A stretch of DNA of 35,744 bases from JAUVKA01 sp964465145 (GTDB lineage Bacteria; Bacteroidota; Bacteroidia; Bacteroidales; UBA12481): positions 1 to 35,744 of the forward strand of contig CAYXJR010000049.1 in NCBI GenBank assembly GCA_964465145.1, given 5' to 3'. Positions 1-8,532 of this stretch are shown here, in pieces. The notes under the pieces were generated by a model. That model worked only from the letters and a program-made list of their open reading frames with translations, was not told the origin of the DNA and made no database searches. The position numbers and the translations under genes were made by a program. Position 1 is the first letter of the stretch. Each line of letters starts with the position of its first letter.

Positions 1-31
1 TTTTAAAACAAAATAACAAACTATATTGTAA

Positions 32-448
32 ATGTTATTATGTCCCAATTACTTACCTGATAAATGGGTCAGCAGGGTGAGGGCATCGAGACATGATATC
101 AATACTGTGTATGTAACATTCACCGGGTACAGGGATGATGATTTTCAGACCTATATTTATATGTCCTCAGATTCCGGACAATCTTGGAAATCCATCTCGG
201 GTAATCTCCCTCCTGAACCAGTCAATGTGATTGTGGAAGATCCTAGAGATCCGGATATTCTATACATTGGTACAGATCTGAGTGCCTATGTTACCCTCAA
301 CCGCGGAAAAGAATGGATATCCCTAAGCAACCACCTTCCCACCTGTGCCGTATACGACCTGGCTATTCAGGAGCGTGAACTCGACCTGGTTGCAGGCACC
401 CACGGAAGGAGTATATTTGTTCTGGATATAGAGGATATTGGCAGATGA
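32..448 (+). pseudogene. C-terminal fragment of a sortilin/VPS10-type BNR-repeat protein
   Basis: The 138 codons match the extreme C-terminus of the large (about 1000 aa) exported BNR-repeat proteins of Bacteroidota often labelled glycosyl hydrolase or VPS10/sortilin-like. Visible hallmarks are WVSRVRASRHD near residue 12, an Asp-box-like SSDSGQSWKSI, a second blade with DILYIGTDLSAYVTLNRG, and the terminal AGTHGRSIFVLDIEDI. An in-frame TAA lies immediately before the ATG (29-31), and the first dozen codons and upstream bases are AT-rich and unlike the family, so the N-terminal portion is missing. There is no signal peptide. It is most likely a truncated relic. A frameshift whose other half lies left of the window cannot be excluded. 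The function of the full-length family is poorly defined. Confidence 0.7.
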
Positions 449-456
449 ATATTATT

Positions 457-512
457 AATGGTAAATGGTAAATTATGAATTATGAATTATGAATTATGAA
501 TTATGAATTATG
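457..512. repeat. 7-bp tandem repeat array (AATGGTA x2, AATTATG x6)
   Basis: Eight contiguous heptamers fill the gap between the BNR fragment and the S15 peptidase: AATGGTA twice (457-470), then AATTATG six times without error (471-512). The same heptamer recurs at 8457-8477, and in inverted orientation at 7338-7365. No protein-coding function is visible. Confidence 0.9.
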
Positions 513-556
513 AAGCGAAGCGTAAATCCCGAGAATGGGTTATGAACTAAACAAAT

Positions 557-583
557 AAACCTTCTAAACCTTCTAAACCTTCT
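557..583. repeat. 9-bp tandem repeat (AAACCTTCT x3)
   Basis: Three exact copies of AAACCTTCT lie 16 bp upstream of the ATG at 600, in the expected 5' leader of the peptidase gene. Copy number change here would alter leader length by 9 bp per unit. Confidence 0.85.
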
Positions 584-599
584 AAACAATTTTTTGATT

Positions 600-2459
600 A
601 TGAACAAATTAATTAAGTCTGTTGGTTTTCTTGTCGTAATGGCATTCTTGTTTTCGGGTGGCCTTTTTGCCCAGGAAAAATCAGCCCAGAGGAATAAAAC
701 AAAAAAACTTTATCCTGTGGTTGTTGACGGTGAAACACAGGTTATCCCCGAGTTTTCTGATCCGGAAAAATGGATCCGTCATGATCTGTGGGTGGAGACA
801 GAATTTGATACCGATGGAGATGGGAAACTGGACCGTATGCATGTCGGTGTAACCCGGCCTGAACAAACTGAAACTGAGGGGGTGAAACTACCTGTAATAT
901 ACGTATCAAGCCCGTACTTTGCAGGGACCGGAGGGACTGACAAACAATATTTCTGGGACGTCAGGCAGGAGATAGGCGCCACCCCGACTCCAAGGAAGCA
1001 TTTTCCTCCTATCGAAGCCCGTAACAACCGGCCCGTAATTTCCACCTCCCATACAACCACATGGATACCACAGGGTTACGTGGTTGTTCACTCCTCATCA
1101 CCGGGGACAGGGCTGTCGCAGGGCTGTCCCACCGTTGGCGGCGACAATGAATCCCTGGCCCCCAAAGCCGTTATCGACTGGCTGAACGGCCGTGCCAAAG
1201 GATTTACCTCACCCGATGGGAACGAACCCGTTATTGCCTATTGGGCTATCGGCAAAGTTGGTATGACCGGGACCTCTTATAATGGCACTCTTCCACTGGC
1301 TGCCGCAACTACCGGAGTTGAAGGCCTGGAAGCGATTATCCCTATTTCACCAAACACCTCCTATTACCATTACTACCGAACAAATGGTTTAATCAGGCAC
1401 CCAGGCGGTTGGCTGGGTGAGGATATTGATGTTTTGTATGATTTTATTCATAGCAATCCTGCAAATTGTGATTGGTGCGACAGTATTGTCCGCGACAAGG
1501 AAATGGCTGAAGGCCAGGATAGGATAACCGGTGATTATAATGAATTCTGGGCAGGCAGGGATTATCTCAATGATCTGGGTCCTTTGAAAGCAGCAGTTTT
1601 ATTAGCACATGGATTCAACGACTGGAATGTCGTTTCTGAACACAGTAATCGTATTTATCAGGCCCTGAAAGCCAAGGATGTACCTGTTCAAATATACTAT
1701 CATCAGGGTGGCCATGGCGGCTCGCCCCCATTCAAGATGATGAACAGGTGGTTTACCCGCTATGTACTAGGTGTACAGAATGGTGTTGAGAATGATCCTA
1801 AAGTATGGATCGTACGTGAAAATGATGAAAGAGATAACCCAACACCTTATGCTGATTATCCGAACCCGGAAGCTTCACCAGTGACTTTCTACCTTAAGAA
1901 TAACGGATTCTGGGCAGGGGAGATGGTCAGCTACCCTACTACCAGCCAGGGAACAGAAACCTTGGTGGATAATGTGTATTTCAATGGATCTACCCTGGCC
2001 CAGGCTGAATGGACCAACCACCGCCTGTTGTTTCTTACCCCAATTCTTACCAGCGATGTTCACTTGTCGGGTACAGCCACCATCACCATAAAGGCGGCAA
2101 GCAGTAAGCCTGCTGTAAACTTATCAGTCTGGATGGTTTCCCTGCCCTGGAATAATGGCAGAAACGTAAAAATCACCGATAATATTATCGACAGGGGATG
2201 GGCTGATTTACAGAATTATAAGACTTTGTCGAAAAGCGAACCCCTTACCCCAGGCAAATTTTATAAGATGACTTTCGACCTGGAACCCGACGACCAGATA
2301 ATCCCTGCCGGACAGCAGATCGGCCTGATGATCTTCTCCAGCGACCAGGAATTTACCTTATGGCCGGAGCCGGGGACCGAACTTACGGTTGACCTGGACG
2401 GGACAATGATAACCCTCCCTGTGGTAGGCGGTAAGGAGGCTTTTGTGAAGGCTTTATAG
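600..2459 (+). CDS. Secreted S15-family Xaa-Pro dipeptidyl-peptidase-like hydrolase
   Basis: A 619-aa alpha/beta-hydrolase of the S15/CocE-PepX type, which in this family releases X-Pro dipeptides or cleaves related acyl bonds. A Sec signal peptide (hydrophobic residues 8-20, cleavage near LFA-QEK) puts it outside the cytoplasm. The nucleophile elbow GMTGTSYNG gives Ser226, LLAHGFNDWNV gives the triad Asp341, and YYHQGGHGG gives His372. The remaining about 200 residues form the jelly-roll C-terminal domain typical of PepX. The ATG at 600 is chosen over an in-frame TTG at 594, because it directly starts the positively charged signal peptide. The gene stands alone between repeat-rich spacers and converges with the DUF2961 gene, leaving only 28 bp. 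It has no obvious tie to sulfated glycans. Exact substrate specificity is not readable. Confidence 0.9.
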   Translation: MNKLIKSVGFLVVMAFLFSGGLFAQEKSAQRNKTKKLYPVVVDGETQVIPEFSDPEKWIRHDLWVETEFDTDGDGKLDRMHVGVTRPEQTETEGVKLPVIYVSSPYFAGTGGTDKQYFWDVRQEIGATPTPRKHFPPIEARNNRPVISTSHTTTWIPQGYVVVHSSSPGTGLSQGCPTVGGDNESLAPKAVIDWLNGRAKGFTSPDGNEPVIAYWAIGKVGMTGTSYNGTLPLAAATTGVEGLEAIIPISPNTSYYHYYRTNGLIRHPGGWLGEDIDVLYDFIHSNPANCDWCDSIVRDKEMAEGQDRITGDYNEFWAGRDYLNDLGPLKAAVLLAHGFNDWNVVSEHSNRIYQALKAKDVPVQIYYHQGGHGGSPPFKMMNRWFTRYVLGVQNGVENDPKVWIVRENDERDNPTPYADYPNPEASPVTFYLKNNGFWAGEMVSYPTTSQGTETLVDNVYFNGSTLAQAEWTNHRLLFLTPILTSDVHLSGTATITIKAASSKPAVNLSVWMVSLPWNNGRNVKITDNIIDRGWADLQNYKTLSKSEPLTPGKFYKMTFDLEPDDQIIPAGQQIGLMIFSSDQEFTLWPEPGTELTVDLDGTMITLPVVGGKEAFVKAL

Positions 2460-2487
2460 ATAATATTCAGATGGTATCCGTGTGGTT

Positions 2488-4110
2488 TTAGTTGGATGGG
2501 ATGGATGGGCTGGCTGAATTGGGTCCTAGTGAAACGCGTTTTCTGTCCCAGCGTTCCATCAGCCGGAACGAATCAAAACCCAGCGAGTTACCTGTTGAAT
2601 TGGCGTCCCTGCCCACCTGTTCAAAACGAATAGTGTGCCTGCCTTTCTTTAGAGTTGAACTACCCAGATAATAGTCGTATACGTCCAGGTTTTCAGAAAA
2701 TAAATTTAGTACCCTTTCCTCAACTTTGGGATCGTCAAAATCAAAATCAATGGTCATAGGTACCCTTGCTATGGGTCTTCCGTCGATAAATAGTTTGTAT
2801 TTGCCATAATTGGGGGCATGGCCCATTTTCAACATCAATCCCCTGTAGTCTTCAACTTCCACTATGAAGTCAGACTCCATCCAGGCATGGTCGGTGGATG
2901 GAGCAAAGAGTATTTGCCCGCTGCCAGTCCAGTCGTAGCCTTCCTGCAATTCAACCGTCCCTGGAGAATGGCGCACTGAGGCAATCATATCTTTCCCCTC
3001 GATAATTATTTCAAGGTTGGGCAGCTTTCGCTCCTCATTAGTTGGCAGGCTCGCATATCGTTTTGGTTGTCCCAGCTGGTACCAGAAGGCCACGCTAGCC
3101 ATATCGTCTTCCCGTTCTACATGGCCATCCACTTGTCCCGTTTCTGTTTCGTCGGCAGAAATCCAGCCAGTATGCTCAATCTCAAAACGGAACGATTTAG
3201 TAAACCGTACCGGGTCCTGAATATGCCAGCGATACAGGGTATATTTTGCACCCAGGTCTTCTTCACCCTTGCTCATATAGGAGCAGCCAGAAAAGGGGTT
3301 AAGATTTTCGGTGAACCCCCAGGCGCTCAGGAAGTAATCTTCAGTTCCGGTACCCCAGGTTGAAGGTTCATCCTCTCCATCCACATAATATTTGTGATCC
3401 CCTTCACCAAACCAATACGGGCTGCGTGAGCGCACAGACATCACTGTTCCTACGTAATGTCCTTTGCCTTCAATATCGGCAACTAAATAGTCTTTCCCCA
3501 TTTGCTCAGGAAATTCCTGCCGGTACTGAGCACAGAAGTAGGCAGTATTCTTTGGTAGTTTTTTATACTCGGTATAGTCGAACTGGAAGTAAAAGCTTCG
3601 TGAAGCTAATTTCCCGTCGTTTGTAACGGTAATTTTAGCTGCTTTATGGAAAGGCATATCCCAGTAGCAATTATAGCCGTCGCCGCCTTCAACTAATACG
3701 GGAATTGACTTCACCGGCTGGCGCAATCCAAATCCTGATGCAAAAAAGTCACCGATTGGCGCTTCCACTGCAGGTTCGGTGGCATTATCCCAATACATCC
3801 TAATGACAAGGTCTGCCGGGGTGGCAGAGCCGAATTTTTCCAGCCAGTTGGGACGGGCTTCGTTGAAGGTCAGCCAGATATGATCAATAATACCAGCGCC
3901 TTCGGCCTCAAAAACAACTGCTGTTTCTCCTGGCTGGATATATTGCAGCCTGTCGGCATTACTGCCCCCGGGGCCGTGTGAGGTCATTGCCCTCGACCGG
4001 CCATCTTTAATGGTGGCAAGCCCTAAATCAGGGGCCTTTGTACTATCGCTGCATGAAAACAGCGATAGCAGGATTGCAAAAGAGAATAAAATACTCGGAT
4101 AGGTTTTCAT
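2488..4110 (-). CDS. GH172/DUF2961 glycosidase-like lipoprotein
   Basis: A 540-aa lipoprotein with lipobox LFSC (Cys20). The body is a DUF2961 domain, now CAZy family GH172, whose characterised members act on D-fructofuranosides or D-arabinofuranosides. Key signatures are the N-terminal RSRAMTSHGPGG, WFGEGD (Glu236) and GTGTEDYF (Glu257). The 21-residue spacing of these two glutamates equals that recalled for the two catalytic glutamates of the Bifidobacterium alpha-fructofuranosidase, so both catalytic positions appear intact. A C-terminal beta-sandwich-like segment of about 150 residues follows. Its ATG overlaps the stop codon of the upstream sulfatase by one base (TGATG), implying translational coupling and a shared glycan target. 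The actual sugar is unknown; the furanosidase role is inferred from family only. Confidence 0.85.
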   Translation of the reverse strand: MKTYPSILFSFAILLSLFSCSDSTKAPDLGLATIKDGRSRAMTSHGPGGSNADRLQYIQPGETAVVFEAEGAGIIDHIWLTFNEARPNWLEKFGSATPADLVIRMYWDNATEPAVEAPIGDFFASGFGLRQPVKSIPVLVEGGDGYNCYWDMPFHKAAKITVTNDGKLASRSFYFQFDYTEYKKLPKNTAYFCAQYRQEFPEQMGKDYLVADIEGKGHYVGTVMSVRSRSPYWFGEGDHKYYVDGEDEPSTWGTGTEDYFLSAWGFTENLNPFSGCSYMSKGEEDLGAKYTLYRWHIQDPVRFTKSFRFEIEHTGWISADETETGQVDGHVEREDDMASVAFWYQLGQPKRYASLPTNEERKLPNLEIIIEGKDMIASVRHSPGTVELQEGYDWTGSGQILFAPSTDHAWMESDFIVEVEDYRGLMLKMGHAPNYGKYKLFIDGRPIARVPMTIDFDFDDPKVEERVLNLFSENLDVYDYYLGSSTLKKGRHTIRFEQVGRDANSTGNSLGFDSFRLMERWDRKRVSLGPNSASPSIPSN

Positions 4111-5675
4111 CAGTTTCGATTTTTATGTGTGATTTGACCCGGAGTCATTAATTCGGTCAGTTTAGTTTGCATTTTATTTACAATATCCGGGAAGTCATAG
4201 TACAGGTTCGTGGTTTGAAAGGGATCTATTGACAGGTCGTAAAGCTGGGCCGGCGGAGCATCCGCTTTCAACTTCCCGTTCTCAATATCACTGTTAACCT
4301 GATTGGTTAAAAGGTGGGCTGCTGGTCCACCCAAGCCATGATCCCCAATATTGGAAGATTGGGATCCACCTCCTCCCTGGGCGCTGATATACACCCACTT
4401 CCCTTCACGCAGAGCATTATGTTGACTTCTCTCCGGGGATAGAATCAAATGGTCACGGATTTCTGATTCAGGATTACCGGTGAAAGCCTCAAGCACGTTA
4501 AAGCTGTCGGGGCCTTCATCAGGTCTCAATGGACGCCCGATAACAGCTGCCAAGGTGGCCAGCATATCCACATTGCATATCAGGATATCCGATTCTGAAC
4601 CGGGCTCTACATGTCCGGGCCAACGCACTATAAATGGAACCCGGTGCCCCCCTTCCCATACATCAAATTTAAAGCCCAGCAAATCCCCATTCAGGTGATG
4701 TCCGGCAATCCAGGCTTCTTGTCCGCCCTTGTTGAGCATACCGCCGTTATCACTTGTAAAAATAACCAGAGTTCTATCGGCAATTTCAAGGTCATCAAGA
4801 GTATTCAGCACCTCACCAACAATCCAGTCCAATTCATGAATAAAATCCCCATAGATCCCTCCATCAGAGGTACCATGGAACTGTGGAGCCGAAGAAAATG
4901 GATGATGGATATTGGTAGTGGCCAGGTAAAGGAAAAAGGGATCCTTATGATTCGCTTCAATCCATTCTATGGCCTTATTCTTCAGGGTGGTACCCACTTG
5001 CTCATCATCATACAGAGCATGGGCAGCTTTGGCGCCCCCGATTTTATGCATATCAAATTTTTCGCGATAGGGCCGCGTTTCTGCTGTTTCATCATATACA
5101 AAGGGATCCGTTGGGTCATACCCCACTACCCGATGGTTCTCAACAAAGACAAAGGGTGGATGGCTGTTCACCACAGGTATTCCGAAATAGTAGTCAAAGC
5201 CCAGCTCCAGTGGCCCTGGTTTTAGAGGCTTGTTCCAGTCGACAGGGGTTTCAGTTCCGAAACCCAGGTGCCATTTCCCAATACAGGCTGTTGAATAACC
5301 AGCTTCTTTCATCATGCTGGCCAGAGTAATTTGGGTTGTATCGATCACCAATGGATCTTTGAGAAAAATCGGTGAGTAGAGTTCGCCCTTCCTGAAAGCA
5401 TACTCCCCGGTTAACAGGGCATAACGCGATGGTGTGCATACGGCTGAAGCAGTGTGTGCATCCCTGAATCGCCTGCCTTCACCGGCAAGTTTGTCAATTT
5501 GAGGAGTCCTGACTTTAGTAGCGCCATAACAGCTTAAATCGCCATATCCCAGATCATCGGCATTGATAATGAGAACATTGGGCTTGTCGGATGAATTGGA
5601 TCTTTTACATGAACAGGAGCCAATGGCAAGCAGAAAAATAATTGTAAAATAAGAAACGAGGCAATGACGGATCAA
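4110..5675 (-). CDS. S1 family sulfatase, lipoprotein (TTG start)
   Basis: A 521-aa formylglycine-dependent sulfatase that removes sulfate esters from a glycan. The active-site motif CTPSR (Cys80) matches the maturation consensus C-x-[PS]-x-R. Metal and sulfate ligands are present: NADDLGYGD (Asp40-Asp41), GKWHLG (Lys134, His136), IHHPF (His257/258), SDNGG (Asp309-Asn310) and Lys336 in GFKFDVWEGG. The signal peptide ends in a lipobox-like AIGSC. No ATG exists between the upstream in-frame TAA and the catalytic domain. TTG at 5675, preceded by an AAAAGAG-like ribosome site, is therefore the only credible start. It is the first gene of a two-gene unit with the GH172 protein. Subfamily and sulfate position are not assigned. 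Confidence 0.92.
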   Translation of the reverse strand: MIRHCLVSYFTIIFLLAIGSCSCKRSNSSDKPNVLIINADDLGYGDLSCYGATKVRTPQIDKLAGEGRRFRDAHTASAVCTPSRYALLTGEYAFRKGELYSPIFLKDPLVIDTTQITLASMMKEAGYSTACIGKWHLGFGTETPVDWNKPLKPGPLELGFDYYFGIPVVNSHPPFVFVENHRVVGYDPTDPFVYDETAETRPYREKFDMHKIGGAKAAHALYDDEQVGTTLKNKAIEWIEANHKDPFFLYLATTNIHHPFSSAPQFHGTSDGGIYGDFIHELDWIVGEVLNTLDDLEIADRTLVIFTSDNGGMLNKGGQEAWIAGHHLNGDLLGFKFDVWEGGHRVPFIVRWPGHVEPGSESDILICNVDMLATLAAVIGRPLRPDEGPDSFNVLEAFTGNPESEIRDHLILSPERSQHNALREGKWVYISAQGGGGSQSSNIGDHGLGGPAAHLLTNQVNSDIENGKLKADAPPAQLYDLSIDPFQTTNLYYDFPDIVNKMQTKLTELMTPGQITHKNRN

Positions 5676-5836
5676 CTCTTTTAATTGTTTTGATTAGGAA
5701 TTTGCACAAGCATCTAAGTTATTAAAGAATTATTAATACTGGTTAATTATCTGCCCATTAACTGTTCCCCCCGGATAATAGTTTTATTTCATGTTTTTAT
5801 TATATTTTTATTGTGAAAACCTAAAATCTAAAAGCT

Positions 5837-7255
5837 ATGACCACCTCCATCTCCCGACGCCAGTTTGTGCACCGCTGCTCGGCCTGTTCGGCCGGATTAG
5901 CGATTGCTCCCTCCCTTGCTTTTGCAAACCTCACAGCTCCTTTGCCATCCCCTCCCAGGGGAACAGAGAGGGCTAAAGTTGCAATGATCTTTGAGTATCC
6001 TGACCCGAGCCAGCCAAACTGGCCTAACATCGGCTATGATTTTGAAGGAAGGATCAATGAAGTAAAAAAGCTGCTGAAAAGCGGATGCCCGGATATCGAT
6101 TTTAATTTTATTTCAACAATGGATGGTTCTGAAGCCGAGGGCACGAAAATCCTGGCACAGACAACAGATGCTGACGGGTATGGAATCTACCACACCGGCA
6201 CCTTATGGGGAAACCTCACCGAGACTATTGCTGCGGGAGGGAAGCCAACGGTAATGATTGATCACCTCTATGCAGGCTCAGGAGAATTCCTTACATCCTT
6301 TGCGAAAGCCAAAAGAGACGGCCACAAGGTGGCTGCCGTTTCGTCCTCACGCGATGAGGACATGATCCAGTCAATACGTCTGTTTTCCACACTGAAAAAA
6401 TTACAGCAATCACGTATCCTCGTAGTAGGCAGGGAAGGCGATACGAAGATCCAGGAAGCTTATGGAACAGAGATGGTTGGGATGAATTATGATCCACTTT
6501 CGGAATCCTACAAAAGGATTTCCAGAAAAGATGCAGAAAACCAGGCCGGTGATTGGATCAGGAAGGCCAATAGGGTTATCGAACCCAGCGAAAGTGACAT
6601 TTTTGAGGGTGCACGCATGTACCTGGGGATGAAGCAGCTAATGGCCGACTATAATGCACAGGCTATCACCGTAAACTGCCTCACAGGAATTTACGGCGGG
6701 CAGCTGCCTGTTGCTTATCCCTGCCTCGGATTTATGGCCCTGAACGACCAGGGGCTGGTTGGCGCCTGCGAAGCAGATCAGCGATCAGTACTCACCATGT
6801 TGCTGATGTCTTACCTGGTGGGCCGGCCAGGATTTATTTCCGACCCTGTTATCGATACCTCAAAAAACAGGATAATTTATGCACATTGCGTGGCTCCGAC
6901 AAGGGTATTCGGGCCCGAAGGGAGCCAGAATCCTTATGATCTGCGTTCCCATTCGGAAGACAGGAAAGGGGCCTGCAACCGGTCCCTCATGCCGCTTGGG
7001 GAGATGACTACCACCATCCAGTTTGACCATAATAAAAAACAGGTTATATTCCACCAGGGAATAAGCGTCGAAAATGTCGATGATGACCGCGCCTGCCGCA
7101 ACAAGCTGGCCGTGGAAGTTAAAGGAGATGTTTACAAGCTTCTGGATGAATGGGACCAGTGGGGATGGCACAGGGTGACATTCTTTGGCAACCACAAGAA
7201 GGAGATTTATGATATGGCGAGGTTCCTTGATTTTGAGGTTCTTGAGGAAGCGTAA
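5837..7255 (+). CDS. Tat-exported L-fucose isomerase-fold (FucI-like) protein
   Basis: A 472-aa protein with a twin-arginine signal SRRQFVHR followed by a hydrophobic stretch ending near AFA (residue 30). The mature part resembles the FucI/AraA-like sugar isomerase superfamily (COG2407 type): two Rossmann-like N-terminal domains, then NCLTGIYGGQ (about 280-289), ALNDQGLVGACEAD (301-314) and a late IIYAHCVAPTR segment. Glu312 and Asp314 lie where the family binds its divalent metal. The residue before Cys281 is Asn, whereas the second copy at 20338 has Glu, so one metal ligand may be replaced. An exported isomerase-fold protein is unexpected, because classical FucI and AraA are cytoplasmic. 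The reaction is unknown. The gene is isolated on the plus strand, divergent from the sulfatase. Confidence 0.75.
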   Translation: MTTSISRRQFVHRCSACSAGLAIAPSLAFANLTAPLPSPPRGTERAKVAMIFEYPDPSQPNWPNIGYDFEGRINEVKKLLKSGCPDIDFNFISTMDGSEAEGTKILAQTTDADGYGIYHTGTLWGNLTETIAAGGKPTVMIDHLYAGSGEFLTSFAKAKRDGHKVAAVSSSRDEDMIQSIRLFSTLKKLQQSRILVVGREGDTKIQEAYGTEMVGMNYDPLSESYKRISRKDAENQAGDWIRKANRVIEPSESDIFEGARMYLGMKQLMADYNAQAITVNCLTGIYGGQLPVAYPCLGFMALNDQGLVGACEADQRSVLTMLLMSYLVGRPGFISDPVIDTSKNRIIYAHCVAPTRVFGPEGSQNPYDLRSHSEDRKGACNRSLMPLGEMTTTIQFDHNKKQVIFHQGISVENVDDDRACRNKLAVEVKGDVYKLLDEWDQWGWHRVTFFGNHKKEIYDMARFLDFEVLEEA

Positions 7256-7264
7256 AATAAATTG

Positions 7265-7334
7265 TTGCGGGTTGCGGGTTGCGGGTTGCGAGTTGCGAGT
7301 TGCAGGTTGCGAGTTGCGGGTTTCGGGTTTCAGG
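7265..7334. repeat. Degenerate TTGCGGG heptamer array (10 units)
   Basis: Ten consecutive 7-bp units: TTGCGGG x3, TTGCGAG x2, TTGCAGG, TTGCGAG, TTGCGGG, TTTCGGG, TTTCAGG. It starts 9 bp after the FucI-like gene ends. The unit TTGCGGG recurs at 10486, and TTGCAGG is the reverse complement of the CCTGCAA units at 10536-10612. Confidence 0.92.
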
Positions 7335-7337
7335 AAG

Positions 7338-7365
7338 ATAATTCATAATTCATAATTCATAATTC
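7338..7365. repeat. ATAATTC heptamer array (4 units)
   Basis: Four exact ATAATTC units. They are a rotation of the reverse complement of the AATTATG repeat at 471-512, so the same repeat occurs here in the opposite orientation. The array ends 11 bp before the start codon of the broken sulfatase. Confidence 0.9.
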
Positions 7366-7376
7366 ACAATTATTTC

Positions 7377-8458
7377 ATGAAGGTTATAAAGAATATAACT
7401 CTGGCGATTCTTTGTTTATTGATGATATCAGCTTGCACCAAACAAGAATCCCGGCCCAACATCCTCTACATCATGGCCGATGACCACACCTCCCAGGCAT
7501 GGGGTATTTATGGAGGGATACTTAAAGATCACGTTGTTAACCCAAATATCGAACGACTGGCAGAAAGCGGGGTTGTACTGGATAATTGCTTTTGCACAAA
7601 TTCCATCTGCGTACCCAGCAGGGCTGCAATCCTGACCGGGCAGTACAGTCATAAAAACGGTGTATATACTCTCGGCGGCCATCTGGATCCTGACAGTCTG
7701 AATGTTGCCAAAATACTTCAGGAGAATGGATACCAGACAGCAATTTTTGGCAAGTGGCACCTGAAGAAAGAACCATCAGGATTTGATAAATACATGGTCC
7801 TCCCCGATCAGGGCGTTTATAAAAATCCTGTTTTAAAAACCGTGGATAACTGGGAAGACGGGAATAAGGGAGGCAAGGAATACCCGGGGTTCTCCACAGA
7901 TGTTATAGCGGATTTTTCGACAAGCGGATGATCTATGAAGAATCGCTCAGGATGCCCTTTGTGATCTCTTACCCAAAAGAGATTAAGGGAAACCAGAGGA
8001 TTGATGATATCGTGCTGAATATTGATTTCCCTTCATTATTCCTGGATTTTGCAGGCATCAAGCAACCAGGATCCATGCAGGGTTCAAGTTTCAGGAAAAA
8101 CCTGTCGGGGAAAACTCCTTCCGACTGGAGGGAGACTATGTATTATCGTTACTGGACCAACCAGGATATTCGCCCCGCTCATTTTGGCATCAGGAATCAC
8201 CATTATAAACTGGCAATGTTCTATGGCCAGCCTCTGAATACAGAAGAAATCGTCGAGATGCCATTCCAGCGCGGCTGGGAATTCTACGATTTAAAAAAGG
8301 ATCCTAAGGAACTTCATAACGCAATAAATGAGCCTGAATATCAGGATATTATTATGGAGATGAAAGAGGAGCTTAAGCGCCAGCGGGAACTTGTGGGAGA
8401 CGCTGATGAAGGAAATGAGGTGATAAGGAGGGTGATTGGGGAGGCGTGGGAGAAATAA
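7377..8458 (+). pseudogene. S1 sulfatase broken by an internal deletion and frameshift
   Basis: Two abutting frames belong to one former sulfatase lipoprotein. The first (7377-7931) carries lipobox ISAC (Cys20), MADDHTS, the formylglycine motif CVPSR (Cys78) and GKWHLK (Lys126, His128), and reads normally up to FSTDVIADF. The second begins FFDKRMIYEESLRMPF, which continues in the next frame over bases about 7913-7940 and runs to 8458. Intact relatives place roughly 170-210 residues between these points, including the central His of H-x-P and the D-N/D-Q-G metal motif. The remnant is therefore inactive despite its perfect Cys motif. A deletion of about 0.5-0.6 kb that also shifted the frame explains the junction. 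The second half is unlikely to be translated independently, although its ATG overlaps the stop of the first (ATGA). Confidence 0.85.
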
Positions 8459-8518
8459 TTATGAGTTATGAATTATGAATTCCCTAATCCCGAGTCCCCA
8501 GTCCCAGTCCCAATTCCC
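8457..8518. repeat. Mixed heptamer array (AATTATG and NNNTCCC types)
   Basis: Three AATTATG/AGTTATG units (8457-8477) run straight into units ending in TCCC: AATTCCC, TAATCCC, GAGTCCC, CAGTCCC, a 6-bp AGTCCC, and AATTCCC. The array starts inside the TAA stop of the broken sulfatase and fills almost the whole gap to the convergent MEMO-like gene. Confidence 0.85.
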
Positions 8519-8532
8519 AACAGATCTGAGGA

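Noticed and set aside
594..602. TTG start codons at 594 and 15726, both in the context TTGATTATG
   Set aside because: An ATG two codons downstream begins the signal peptide directly in both genes. The shared context is probably chance.
4611..5225. A 204-codon open frame on the plus strand inside the sulfatase at 4110-5675
   Set aside because: It lies opposite a sulfatase with a complete set of family motifs, has no recognisable domain or leader, and similar shadow frames occur opposite many genes here.
7265..7365. Repeat arrays considered as CRISPR
   Set aside because: Units are 7 bp with no spacers and no cas genes nearby.
7928..7931. ATGA overlap read as programmed frameshift or coupled two-gene sulfatase
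   Set aside because: The join skips a large conserved region, including essential residues, so recoding at this point could not restore an enzyme. Deletion plus frameshift is simpler.
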